64,000 nucleotides of DNA from Comamonas sp. (GCA_015478895.1 JADMKK010000038.1:1-64000), one strand, 5' to 3'; numbered from the stretch's first letter, positions 42,071 to 51,462 are shown. Numbers and translations: made by a program. Notes: generated by a model from the sequence alone, not told the origin.

Positions 42071-44920
42071 TCAAAGGGTGGCTGCAGCGGTGGCAGATGT
42101 GTGTTGCACCAACTGGCGCAAAGTGGGCAGGCAGGAGCCGCATTGCGTGCCGCAGTGCAATTGGGTTTGCAGTTGCTGCAGGCGCTGGTCTGCGCTGCCG
42201 TGGCAATCTGCCAGTTGTGTGGTGATGGCCTGAGCATCCACCCCCCAGCAGCTGCATACCATCTGTCGTGCTTTGGGCGTGGCACTGGGCTGTGCATCCG
42301 GGTGCAGCAATTGCTGGCTGGACATGGTCACGGCCTGCTGCGCTTGCAGCAGCGGCACCAACCAGCTGGCCGCGCGCGTGTCACCGCACAGCAGCAGGGC
42401 TTCCAGCTGCATGCTCCCGGCATCGGTCTGGCGCAGTTGCAGCGTGCGGCTGAGTTGACGGCGCGGATCGGCATAGTGCAACAAGGAAGCACCCTGCAAA
42501 TGCAGAAGCCGCCGGATGTATTGCAGCACCTCGGCAGTCAGCGGTGTGCTGCTGGCGGCGCGCAGCAACACACCGCTGCGTGCTTGCGCCGTGTCGTGCA
42601 GCGCACCCGCGCTGCTGAATGGTACGCACGTAGCAAAGTCCAGCTGCGGCATCAGCGTGGCCAATTGCTGGCGCACGGTCAGTACTGCGTCAGGTGACAG
42701 CCAAGCGGCCGCGACCAGGCTCCAGGGCAGATCAACGGGTTCAACCCGCACTGGCACATGCTTGAGCTCAGGTTGTTTGGACTGTGGGCAGAACACCGGC
42801 GTGGTGAGCTGGTTGACACCTGCAATCGGTTGGCCCTGGCGGTCATGACCACCCAGGTATTCACTGCCCCAGTGCATGGCCATGAACAGCTGCGACAGGC
42901 CTTGCGCAGTGTCGGGCTGCACCGGCGCAATCAGTTCGCCATAGCGGCTTTCGACACGCACCAGTTGCCCCTCGTACAGACGGTGGCGCTGCATGTCCTG
43001 TGGGTGCATGTGCAATGCAGGTTCGGGCACATGGGCAAACAGGCGCGCCACCTGGCCGGTACGGCTCATTCCATGCCACTGATCGCGCAGGCGGCCAGTT
43101 GTGAGACTGAAAGGGCGCTGGGCGGTGCGCGCTTCAGCCACCGGTTGGAAGGCCTGCGCTGCAAAGCGTGCACGGCCATCGGGTGTGGGGAAGGTGCCGT
43201 CGGCATACAGCCGTGCAGGACCTTGGGTTGCCCCTGTCGGAAAAGGCCATTGCTGCGGGCCGCGCTGCTCTAGCAGCTCCCAGGACAGGCCCGTAATGTC
43301 CAGATCGCGCCCGCGTGTGCTGTCGCGGTGTTCATTCCATATGGCCTGTGCGCCAGCGCTGGCATTGTCGGTGTCATATGGAAAAAGGGAGGACTGGCCG
43401 GGGCGCAGCATGGCTTCAATCCGCTGCGCTACCTGCACGGCAATCTGCCAGTCATGGCGCGACTGAGCAACTGGAGGCAGAGCAGCCCGCACCCGCGATA
43501 TGCAGCGTTCGCTGTTGGTGACAGTGCCCAGCTTTTCCCCCCAGGTGGTGGCGGGCAGCAGCAGATCGGCAAAGGCTGTGGTCGCTGTCGTTGCAAAAGC
43601 ATCCTGCACGATGACGAACTCCGCTTTTTCCAGCGCACGGCGCACCAGTTGCTGGTCGGGCATGCTGTGGGCGGGGTTGGTACAGATGATCCACAGCAGC
43701 TTGATCTCGCCGCGTGCAGCGGCCTCAAACATTTCTACGGCACTCTTGCCGGGTGTGGCGGGCACGTCGACTACACCCCAGTGTGCAGCCACCTCAGCAC
43801 GGTGCAGGGGGTTGCTCATATCGCGGTGGGCGCTGAGCAGGTTGGACAGCCCCCCCACCTCCCGGCCGCCCATGGCATTGGGTTGCCCCGTCAGCGACAA
43901 CGGGCCGGCACCGGCCACACCGATCTGGCCTGTTGCCAGGTGCAGATTGATGAGCGCGGCATTGTTGACTGTGCCACTGCTGCTCTGATTCAGCCCTTGG
44001 CAGTAAAAACTCAGCGTGGGCGCGCGTTGCTCTGTGGTGCCCTGTGTGCCACCCAGAGCAAACCAGCGTGCTGCCAGCTGCAGATCTGCCAGTGCAATGC
44101 CACAGGTGCGTGCTACTTTGTCAGGTGTGGCATCGCGCACTAGTTCCTTGAGGGCGGTAAAGCCCGAGGTGTGCTGGTCAATATAGGCCTGATTGATCCA
44201 GCCCTCCCACAGCATCAGGTGCAGCATGCCGTGGTAGAGCAGCACATCGGTGCCAGGCTGCAGCGGCAGATACAGATCGGCCATTGCAGCTGTCTCGGTG
44301 CGGCGCGGGTCCACCACAATAATTTTGAGCGCCGGATTGGCCGCCCTGGCATCTTCGACACGGCGAAACAGCACGGGGTGTGCCCATGCGGTGTTGCTGC
44401 CGGTAATGAACAGGCACTGCGTGTGCAGCACATCGTCATAGCAGGCCGGTGGCGCATCGGCACCGAGTGTGCTTTTGTAGCCTGCGACAGCGCTGCTCAT
44501 GCACAGGCGCGAATTGGTGTCGATGTTATTGGTGCCCAGCAAGCCTTTGGTGAGCTTGTTGAAAACATAGTAATCCTCCGTCAGCAACTGGCCGCTGCCG
44601 TAAATGCCCACAGCATCTGGGCCGTGTTCACGCACCGTGCTGGCAATGCGCGTGGCGGCATGTTCCAGAGCATCATCCCAAACTAAAGCTTGCGGTGCTG
44701 CGCCGCGCTGCAGGCGCTGCATGGGTTGCAGCAACCGTGTCTGCTGGCCCAGCACGGGGTCTGCGCTGAGGTGCAAGGTGCTGCCCTTGGTGCACAGGCG
44801 ACCGTAGTTGGCAGGATGCTGCGGGTCACCGCGTACGCCAGTGATGCGCTGACCATCAGAGACAATCAGCACACCACAGCCAACACCGCAGTAAGGGCAC
44901 GTCGAGCGGGTTTCAGTCAT
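42071..44920 (-). CDS. nasA: Assimilatory nitrate reductase catalytic subunit, C-terminal BFD-like [2Fe-2S] domain
   Basis: CPYCGVGCGVL [4Fe-4S] motif, molybdopterin oxidoreductase, C-terminal CSCWGVDAQAI...CGTQCGSC. Confidence 0.94.
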   Translation of the reverse strand: MTETRSTCPYCGVGCGVLIVSDGQRITGVRGDPQHPANYGRLCTKGSTLHLSADPVLGQQTRLLQPMQRLQRGAAPQALVWDDALEHAATRIASTVREHGPDAVGIYGSGQLLTEDYYVFNKLTKGLLGTNNIDTNSRLCMSSAVAGYKSTLGADAPPACYDDVLHTQCLFITGSNTAWAHPVLFRRVEDARAANPALKIIVVDPRRTETAAMADLYLPLQPGTDVLLYHGMLHLMLWEGWINQAYIDQHTSGFTALKELVRDATPDKVARTCGIALADLQLAARWFALGGTQGTTEQRAPTLSFYCQGLNQSSSGTVNNAALINLHLATGQIGVAGAGPLSLTGQPNAMGGREVGGLSNLLSAHRDMSNPLHRAEVAAHWGVVDVPATPGKSAVEMFEAAARGEIKLLWIICTNPAHSMPDQQLVRRALEKAEFVIVQDAFATTATTAFADLLLPATTWGEKLGTVTNSERCISRVRAALPPVAQSRHDWQIAVQVAQRIEAMLRPGQSSLFPYDTDNASAGAQAIWNEHRDSTRGRDLDITGLSWELLEQRGPQQWPFPTGATQGPARLYADGTFPTPDGRARFAAQAFQPVAEARTAQRPFSLTTGRLRDQWHGMSRTGQVARLFAHVPEPALHMHPQDMQRHRLYEGQLVRVESRYGELIAPVQPDTAQGLSQLFMAMHWGSEYLGGHDRQGQPIAGVNQLTTPVFCPQSKQPELKHVPVRVEPVDLPWSLVAAAWLSPDAVLTVRQQLATLMPQLDFATCVPFSSAGALHDTAQARSGVLLRAASSTPLTAEVLQYIRRLLHLQGASLLHYADPRRQLSRTLQLRQTDAGSMQLEALLLCGDTRAASWLVPLLQAQQAVTMSSQQLLHPDAQPSATPKARQMVCSCWGVDAQAITTQLADCHGSADQRLQQLQTQLHCGTQCGSCLPTLRQLVQHTSATAAATL

Positions 44921-44949
44921 CTGCAAACTCCGTGGGAATGTTGGGCCGT

Positions 44950-45351
44950 TCAGGCTACGCTGGAGCAGCTTTGGCCGGAGCAGCGCCGTGCAGGGCCGGC
45001 GACAGGGCGAGTGAGATCCAGCGCAACGGTAGCCAGTTGATCGGCATCCATATAAACCTGTCCACCTTCGACTTTGACGTCGAAACGTGGCGTACAGCCT
45101 TCATCGGGCGCAGCCGCATGGCCGCTGTCCAGCGCAATGTTCCAGTTATGCATGGGGCAGGCCACACTGCGGCCAAACACCAGACCTTGAGAGAGCGGGC
45201 CGCCCTTGTGCGGGCAGCGGTCGAGTAGGGCAAACACTTCATTTTCCGCGTTGCGGAACACGGCGACATCCAGACCCTGGGGGCGTGCCACGCGGCGTGC
45301 GCCAAGCACGGGGATGTCTTCGATGGTGCAGATCAATTGCCAGAATGACAT
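44950..45351 (-). CDS. nirD: Nitrite reductase [NAD(P)H] small subunit
   Basis: Rieske-like DRCPHKGGPLSQGLVFGRSVACPMHNWNIAL. Confidence 0.95.
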   Translation of the reverse strand: MSFWQLICTIEDIPVLGARRVARPQGLDVAVFRNAENEVFALLDRCPHKGGPLSQGLVFGRSVACPMHNWNIALDSGHAAAPDEGCTPRFDVKVEGGQVYMDADQLATVALDLTRPVAGPARRCSGQSCSSVA

Positions 45352-45374
45352 GGGGAAATCCTTTGGATGGTGGC

Positions 45375-47867
45375 TTAGACGTTGGCGGGAGCAGGGCTGC
45401 TGGCAGCGGTGCCGATGGGAATGACGCGTTCGAATTGGCGGGTGTCAACCGCTGCCTTGCTCAATTCAAACCAGGGGTCAGGCTCCCCATCCAGTGCAAA
45501 CTGCAGCTGTTCCCACAGTGACTTGCGGCCTGCGTGGTCTTCCAGAATGCGCTGCTTGATGTAATCCATGCCGACGCGCTCCAGGTAGTGCACCGTGCGC
45601 TCTAGGTACCAGCCTTCGAGGCGATACAGCTGCATGAAAGCGCCGGTGTACTCCAGCACTTCTTCAGCAGTTTTGAGTTTGGTAAAGAACTGCGCCACTT
45701 CAGTCTTGATACCCCCGTTGCCGCCAATGACCATTTCCCAGCCGCTGTCCACGCCGACAATGCCCACGTCCTTGATGCCAGCCTCGGCGCAGTTGCGTGG
45801 GCAGCCGCTGACGGCAAACTTGACCTTGTGCGGCGCGTACATGCGCCACATGGCACGTTCCAGATCCTTGCCCATCTGGGTGCTGTCCTGCGTACCCATG
45901 CGGCACCATTCACTGCCCACACAGGTTTTGACCGTGCGCAGCGCCTTGGCATAACCATGGCCGCTGGGCATGCCCAGATCGCGCCAGACTGCGGTCAGGT
46001 CTTCTTTCTTCACCCCCAGCAAATCGACGCGCTGGCCTCCTGTGACCTTGACGGTGGGAATCTGGTATTTGTCCACTACGTCGGCAATGCGGCGCAGCTC
46101 GTCGGCGCTGGTCTCGCCGGCCCACATGCGCGGGATCACGCTGTAGGTGCCGTCTTTCTGGATGTTGGCGTGGGCACGTTCATTGATCAGACGGCTCTGT
46201 GGATCGTCCTGCGCTTCCTGGGCCCAAGTGGAAATCAGGTAGTAATTCACAGCAGGGCGACAGGTGGCGCAGCCATTCGGAGTTTTCCACTCCAGCGCGG
46301 CAAATACATCGCTGATGCGCAGCAGATGCTGGTCACGAATGGCATCGCGCACCGCCTGGTGGCCGTGGGTGGTGCAGCCGCACACGGCCTTGGTCTTGGG
46401 GGCTGCCGAGTAATCGCCCCCTGCGGTAAACATGATGATCTGCTCGACCAGCCCGGTGCAGGAACCGCAGCTGGCGCTGGCCTTGGTGTGCTTGCGCACT
46501 TCGTCCAGTGTGAACAGTCCTTTGTCCTTGATGGCTTTGCAGATGCTGCTCTTGGTGACGCCGTTGCAGCCGCAGACTTCATCGCTGTCCTGCATGGCGG
46601 ACGCTTTGTTGTGGCCTTGGTGGCCGCTGTCACCAATGTTGGACTCGCCAAACATCAGGCGATCGCGGATGTCGGCAATCGAGCGTCCTTCGCGCAGCAG
46701 TTTGAAATACCAGCTACCGTCTACAGTATCCCCATACAGGCAGGCACCCACCAGCTTGTCGTCCTTGATGACCAGCTTCTTGTAGACGCCGCCTCCGGGC
46801 GCGAACGGGTCGCGCAGCACAATGGTTTCCGTATCGGCATCCCCTTGGAAGTTACCGGCTGAAAACAGGTCAATCCCCGTGACTTTGAGCTTGGTCGAGG
46901 TGAGCGAGCCGCTATAGCGGCCAATGCCCCATTCTGCGAGGTGGTTGGCCAGCACTTTGGCCTGCTCGAACAGCGGGGCGACCAGCCCGTATGCAATGCC
47001 TCGATGATTGGCACATTCACCCACGGCATAGATGCGCGGATCGGTCACGGTCTGCATGGTGTCACTCACCACAATGCCGTGGTTTACGTGCAGGTGCATG
47101 CGCTGGGCCAGCTCTGTATTGGGGCGTATGCCCACAGCCATTACCACCAGCTGAGCGGGCACTTCACGGCCGTCCTGGAAGCGTATGGCACGTACACGGC
47201 CACTGCCATCTCCCAGCAGCTCCTGTGTGTGGGCATTCATCAGGAACTGCAGGCCCCGGTCCTGCAAGGACTGCTGCAGCATCTTGCCGGCGACATCGTC
47301 AAGTTGGCGCTCCATCAGCCAGTCATTCACATGTACCACGTTGACTTGCATGCCGCGCTTGCTCAGGCCGTTAGCGGCCTCCAGCCCTAGCAGACCGCCG
47401 CCAATCACGACCGCATGGGAGAACTGCTGTGCCGCATCAATCATGGCCTGGGTGTCGGCAATGTCACGGTAGCCAATGACGCCTCCAAGTTGAGCGCCAG
47501 GCACGGGCAATATGAAGGGGTTGGAGCCGGTCGCCAGCACCAGCCTGTCATAGGTGGTAATCACGGTGTCACCGGCAGCGTTGGTGGCCGTCACGCTGCG
47601 GCGTGTGCGATCCACTTGTGTGACTTGGTATCCGGTGTGCAACATGATGCAGTTGTCCGTGTACCAGTTCCAGTCATTGAGCACAATTTCTTCGAGCGTT
47701 TGCTCACCGGCCAGTACGGGGGAGAGCAAGATGCGGTTGTAGTTAGGGTGCGGTTCGGCACCAAAAACGGTGATCTCGTAGTGATCGGGTGCAATCTTGA
47801 GCAGCTCTTCCAGCGTGCGGATGCCTGCCATGCCATTGCCGACCAAGACCAGTTTGGATTTCTTCAT
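45375..47867 (-). CDS. nirB: Nitrite reductase [NAD(P)H] large subunit
   Basis: N-terminal FAD/NAD domains, two BFD-like [2Fe-2S] domains, siroheme/4Fe-4S GCPRNCAEAGIKDVG. Confidence 0.97.
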   Translation of the reverse strand: MKKSKLVLVGNGMAGIRTLEELLKIAPDHYEITVFGAEPHPNYNRILLSPVLAGEQTLEEIVLNDWNWYTDNCIMLHTGYQVTQVDRTRRSVTATNAAGDTVITTYDRLVLATGSNPFILPVPGAQLGGVIGYRDIADTQAMIDAAQQFSHAVVIGGGLLGLEAANGLSKRGMQVNVVHVNDWLMERQLDDVAGKMLQQSLQDRGLQFLMNAHTQELLGDGSGRVRAIRFQDGREVPAQLVVMAVGIRPNTELAQRMHLHVNHGIVVSDTMQTVTDPRIYAVGECANHRGIAYGLVAPLFEQAKVLANHLAEWGIGRYSGSLTSTKLKVTGIDLFSAGNFQGDADTETIVLRDPFAPGGGVYKKLVIKDDKLVGACLYGDTVDGSWYFKLLREGRSIADIRDRLMFGESNIGDSGHQGHNKASAMQDSDEVCGCNGVTKSSICKAIKDKGLFTLDEVRKHTKASASCGSCTGLVEQIIMFTAGGDYSAAPKTKAVCGCTTHGHQAVRDAIRDQHLLRISDVFAALEWKTPNGCATCRPAVNYYLISTWAQEAQDDPQSRLINERAHANIQKDGTYSVIPRMWAGETSADELRRIADVVDKYQIPTVKVTGGQRVDLLGVKKEDLTAVWRDLGMPSGHGYAKALRTVKTCVGSEWCRMGTQDSTQMGKDLERAMWRMYAPHKVKFAVSGCPRNCAEAGIKDVGIVGVDSGWEMVIGGNGGIKTEVAQFFTKLKTAEEVLEYTGAFMQLYRLEGWYLERTVHYLERVGMDYIKQRILEDHAGRKSLWEQLQFALDGEPDPWFELSKAAVDTRQFERVIPIGTAASSPAPANV

Positions 47868-47901
47868 TGCGACCCCCGTGGGCGGATTCCATTAACAAAC
47901 G

Positions 47902-47952
47902 AAAAAAGGCGCCGTTCCTTGCGCAGATGGGGCTGCGAAGAAAGACGCCTTT
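47902..47952 (-). terminator. Leader attenuator hairpin upstream of nirB
   Basis: Minus strand AAAGGCG...CGCCTTTTTT with inner CGCAG-CCCCAT-CTGCG. Confidence 0.75.
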
Positions 47953-47980
47953 GTCTTGGGTTCCGGTCCACCGTTGCACC
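47942..47980 (-). ncRNA. Candidate ANTAR-target two-hairpin element in nirB leader
   Basis: P1 GGTGC-AACGGT-GGACC (47965-47980, one G-G mismatch), P2 AAGAC-AAAGGC-GTCTT (47942-47957); both hexaloops A1/G4. Confidence 0.7.
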
Positions 47981-48017
47981 TCACCCTGTAGCCAGCTCTG
48001 ACTACGGAAAAGAACAA

Positions 48018-48033
48018 TGCAATAGTTGTGCCA
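48018..48033 (-). promoter_or_regulatory. Sigma54 promoter of nirB operon
   Basis: Minus strand TGGCACA-ACTA-TTGCA, perfect -24/-12 match. Confidence 0.85.
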
Positions 48034-48084
48034 GATGAAATTTGCGGTGCCAAGCGATCACCGTGAGCCAATACAGGCAGCACA

Positions 48085-48119
48085 TGCACTGCATTGGTGC
48101 TATTGCACCAAGCTGGTCG
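48085..48119 (-). promoter_or_regulatory. Two tandem NtrC-like sites upstream of nirB
   Basis: Plus strand TGCACT-GCAT-TGGTGC (48085-48100) and TGCACC-AAGC-TGGTCG (48104-48119). Confidence 0.75.
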
Positions 48120-48141
48120 CTCCAGCCCCGGGTAAGAAAAC

Positions 48142-48172
48142 AAAAAAGCCACACGCATGGAGCATGTGGCTT
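48142..48172 (-). terminator. Rho-independent terminator after nrtD
   Basis: Minus strand AAGCCACATGC-TCCAT-GCGTGTGGCTTTTTT. Confidence 0.85.
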
Positions 48173-48190
48173 GGGAAAGAGCCTTTGGAC

Positions 48191-48991
48191 TCAGGCGGCT
48201 TTTTCGACATGCCCCTGGCGGGTGTAGAGAAAGTCGATCACCGCTTTGCGGCAGCGCTGGTATTCGCCGTTTTCCGCCAACTCCACCCGGTTGCGCGGGC
48301 GGCCTAGCGGGACGTGCAGCACTTCGCCAATAGTGGCGGCAGGCCCATTGGTGAGCATCACGATTTTGTCGGACAGCAGTACGGCTTCATCTACATCATG
48401 CGTCACCATGACCACCGTACTCTGGGTGCGTGCGACGATCTCCAGCAACTCATCTTGCAGCTTGGCGCGTGTGAGTGCATCCAGCGCACCAAACGGTTCG
48501 TCCATCAGCAACACCTGCGGCTCCATGGACAGGGCTCTGGCAATGCCCACGCGCTGCTTCATGCCGCCGGAAATCTCGCCGGGCCGCTTGGAAGCGGCAT
48601 GGCTCAGCCCCACCATTTCCAAGGCTGCATCGGTTCGCGCTTTGAGTTGGGCCTTGTTTTCCTGGCGACCAAACACACGCTCAACCGCCAGATAGACGTT
48701 GGCATAGCAAGTCAGCCAGGGTAACAGCGAGTGGTTCTGGAAGACCACGGCACGCTCAGGCCCTGGGCCTTTGATTTCGCGGTTCGCGCACAGCAATACA
48801 CCCGCCGTGGGCGTGGTCAGCCCCGCAATCAGATTGAGCAGGGTGGACTTGCCACAGCCCGAGTGGCCAATCAGGCTGACAAACTCACCCTTGGCGATGC
48901 TCAGGTTGATGTCGCTCAGCGCAGGAAACAGCCCCTTGCTGGTCTGGAAGGCCTGGTCGATGTTCTGGATCTGAATGAATTTGTCGCTCAT
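48191..48991 (-). CDS. nrtD: Nitrate ABC transporter ATP-binding protein
   Basis: Walker A GHSGCGKSTLLN, signature EISGGMKQRV. Confidence 0.93.
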   Translation of the reverse strand: MSDKFIQIQNIDQAFQTSKGLFPALSDINLSIAKGEFVSLIGHSGCGKSTLLNLIAGLTTPTAGVLLCANREIKGPGPERAVVFQNHSLLPWLTCYANVYLAVERVFGRQENKAQLKARTDAALEMVGLSHAASKRPGEISGGMKQRVGIARALSMEPQVLLMDEPFGALDALTRAKLQDELLEIVARTQSTVVMVTHDVDEAVLLSDKIVMLTNGPAATIGEVLHVPLGRPRNRVELAENGEYQRCRKAVIDFLYTRQGHVEKAA

Positions 48992-49908
48992 GACTTCACC
49001 TCTTCATAAGTGAATGCGGATGCCAGCTTGATCAGCGTCCATTCCAGCATCAGACCGACGATGCCGATGACAAAAATGGCAATGATGATGTTGGCCACAT
49101 TCAGGTTGTTCCACTCATCCCAGACCCAGAAACCAATGCCGACACCACCGGTGAGCATTTCGGCCGCTACGATCACCAGCCAGGCAGTGCCTACGGCCAG
49201 GCGCACGCCCGTCAGCAGGTAGGGCAGTACAGCCGGGAACAGGATGGTGGTGGCAATCTTCCACTCCGACAGGTTCAGCACGCGGGCAACGTTCATATAG
49301 TCCTGCGGCACGCGCTGCACCCCTACGGCAGTGTTGATGACCATCGGCCAGATCGAACAGATGAAGATGGTCCAGATAGCGGCCGGGTCGGCTCCTTTGA
49401 ACACGAGCAATCCAATTGGCAGCCAGGCCAGCGGCGAGACGGGGCGCAGCAAACCAATCAAGGGATTGAACATGCGCGAGAGAAACGCAAAGCGACCAAT
49501 CACAAAGCCCAGCGGAATGCCGACCAGCGCTGCCAGTCCAAAGCCCAGCGCCACTCGCTGTAAAGAGGCGAGAACGTTCCAGCCCACGCCTTGGTCATTG
49601 GGGCCATTGCGATAAAACGGGTCACTAAAGATGTCAACCGCTTGCTTGAATGTGTCTTGCGGGGTAGGAATGGCTTGCTCGGTCGTGCTGGAGATGACGG
49701 ACCACAGGCCCACCATCAACAGGACGCCCAGACATGGAGGCAGCACTTGACCTGCGGCTGTGCTGGCGCGCTGCTTCCAGGCGCTGCGTGGCGCTGTGGT
49801 GCCGGTAATGGACGACGCAGGCGGCGCTGCCTGCGCAGCAAATTTTTCCGTAGCAGTGTCTGCCAAAGGCAAGTTGCTGGATGGGGAATGAAAAATGGCA
49901 CTGACCAT
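48988..49908 (-). CDS. nrtB: Nitrate ABC transporter permease
   Basis: BPD permease; FICSIWPMVINTAVGVQRVPQDYMNVARVLNLS; 4-nt overlap with nrtD. Confidence 0.93.
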   Translation of the reverse strand: MVSAIFHSPSSNLPLADTATEKFAAQAAPPASSITGTTAPRSAWKQRASTAAGQVLPPCLGVLLMVGLWSVISSTTEQAIPTPQDTFKQAVDIFSDPFYRNGPNDQGVGWNVLASLQRVALGFGLAALVGIPLGFVIGRFAFLSRMFNPLIGLLRPVSPLAWLPIGLLVFKGADPAAIWTIFICSIWPMVINTAVGVQRVPQDYMNVARVLNLSEWKIATTILFPAVLPYLLTGVRLAVGTAWLVIVAAEMLTGGVGIGFWVWDEWNNLNVANIIIAIFVIGIVGLMLEWTLIKLASAFTYEEVKS

Positions 49909-49919
49909 GTGGGCGCTCC

Positions 49920-51197
49920 TTAGACCTTGATGGCAAAGTTGTCGGCGTATTGGGCGGGGTTGCTGCCATCCCAGACGACACCATCAATGAGTTTGCTGCT
50001 GCGCATCACCTCCTTGGGGATGTTCACATTGAACTGGGAGGCTGCTTCCTTGTACAGATCAATCCGGTTGATCTGTTTAGCGACGGACAGATAGTCTGGG
50101 TGCTCCTTGAGAAGGCCCCAGCGCTTGTGCTGGGTGAGAAACCACATGCCATCGGACAGGTAGGGAAAGTTCACCGCACCATCGCTGAAGAATTTCATGT
50201 GGTTTGGGTCATCCCAGGATTTGCCCATGCCGTTCTGGTAGCGACCCAGAATGCGCTGGTTGATGGCATCCACATGGGTGTTGACGTAGGACTTGTCAGC
50301 AATGGTTTCAGCCATCTTCACCTTGTTTTGCAGGCTGGCATCAATCCATTGACTGGCTTCCAGAATGGCCATCATCACGGCGCGTGAGGTGTTGGGGTTT
50401 TGTTTGACGAAGTCGGAGGTCGTGCCCAGCACTTTTTCCGGATGGTCTTTCCAGATGTCTTGTGTGGTGACGGCCGTGACACCGATCTTGTCCATGATGG
50501 CACGATGGTTCCAGGGCTCCCCCACGCAAAAGCCATCCATATTGCCTACGCGCATATTGGCCACCATTTGCGGAGGCGGGACGGTGATGACCTTGGCATC
50601 CTTGAAGGGGTTGATGCCTGCGCTGGCCAGCCAGTAGTACAGCCACATCGCGTGCGTGCCCGTGGGGAAGGTCTGGGCAAAGGTGTATTCGCGCTTTTCG
50701 CTGGCCATCAGTTTGGCGAGACTGGCACTATCCACCGCCCCCTTGTCAGCCAGTTTTTTGGACAGCGTGATGGCCTGGCCGTTGTGGTTGAGCGTCATCA
50801 GCACCGCCATGTCTTTCTTGGCACCGCCCACGCCCAGCTGCAGGCCGTACATCATGCCGTAGAGCACATGGGCAAAGTCCAGATCGCCATTGACCAGCTT
50901 GTCACGCACACCAGCCCAGCTCGCTTCCTTGGTGGGGATGATCTTGACGCCGTATTTCTGGTCAAAGCCCAGCACCGAAGCCATGACCACGCTGGCGCAG
51001 TCGGTCAGCGGAATGAAGCCGATCTTGACTTCTTTTTTCTCGGGAGCATCGGAGCCTGCAGCCCAGACGCCGTTGTGGCCCAGCTGGGTGTACAGCGCAG
51101 CGCTTGCGGCCAAACCTACGGTCTGGGATAAAAAGCGGCGGCGTGATGGGGTCGATGGGGTGTCGTCAGTGGGGGCTGCAGAGGGTGTATGTGCCAT
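49920..51197 (-). CDS. nrtA: Nitrate ABC transporter substrate-binding protein, Tat signal
   Basis: RRRFLSQTVGLAASA; NrtA-like fold (KIGFIPLTDCASVVMASVLGFDQKYG); ATG at 51197 with AGGAGC. Confidence 0.93.
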   Translation of the reverse strand: MAHTPSAAPTDDTPSTPSRRRFLSQTVGLAASAALYTQLGHNGVWAAGSDAPEKKEVKIGFIPLTDCASVVMASVLGFDQKYGVKIIPTKEASWAGVRDKLVNGDLDFAHVLYGMMYGLQLGVGGAKKDMAVLMTLNHNGQAITLSKKLADKGAVDSASLAKLMASEKREYTFAQTFPTGTHAMWLYYWLASAGINPFKDAKVITVPPPQMVANMRVGNMDGFCVGEPWNHRAIMDKIGVTAVTTQDIWKDHPEKVLGTTSDFVKQNPNTSRAVMMAILEASQWIDASLQNKVKMAETIADKSYVNTHVDAINQRILGRYQNGMGKSWDDPNHMKFFSDGAVNFPYLSDGMWFLTQHKRWGLLKEHPDYLSVAKQINRIDLYKEAASQFNVNIPKEVMRSSKLIDGVVWDGSNPAQYADNFAIKV

Positions 51198-51256
51198 GGT
51201 CCTGCTCCTTCGATGCGTGATGTCAAAAATCAAAACAGAGTGACTGTCTGAAAGCG

Positions 51257-51305
51257 CAACGGCGTCCCGATCCATCCTGGCTTACAGGGGAAGGGGACGC
51301 CGTTG
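51257..51305 (-). terminator. Leader attenuator hairpin upstream of nrtA
   Basis: Perfect 12-bp arms CAACGGCGTCCC/GGGACGCCGTTG; weak U-tract immediately downstream (CGCTTTC), further U-rich TTTTGATTTTT. Confidence 0.65.
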
Positions 51306-51345
51306 TCCTTGAAAGTGCTTGACTCCAGACCGCCGTTGGCCGGGA
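51295..51345 (-). ncRNA. Candidate ANTAR-target two-hairpin element in nrtA leader
   Basis: P1 TCC-C-GGCC-AACGGC-GGTC-T-GGA (51324-51345), P2 GGAC-AACGGC-GTCC (51295-51308); identical A1/G4 hexaloops. Confidence 0.75.
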
Positions 51346-51360
51346 TTCGCTACCCTAGCA

Positions 51361-51376
51361 TGCACAAAGTGTGCCA
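51361..51376 (-). promoter_or_regulatory. Sigma54 promoter of nrtABD
   Basis: Minus strand TGGCACA-CTTT-GTGCA; GG-N10-GC. Confidence 0.8.
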
Positions 51377-51462
51377 ATGGATACAGAGGCTCGTGCAACA
51401 GAGAATGCCCGCCCGCTGTAGGCAGGCTATGTGCCCCAGGGGGGCGGGGCCTGCCACTTGCA

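Noticed and set aside
45828-46862. 344-aa ORF antisense to nirB
   Set aside because: Shadow ORF; nirB is well supported
51421-51455. GGCAGGC...GCCTGCC hairpin with a GC-rich core upstream of the nrtA sigma54 promoter as an NtrC site or nasR terminator
   Set aside because: TGCCCCAGGGGGGC matches the NtrC consensus poorly and there is no U-tract on the minus strand; left unassigned
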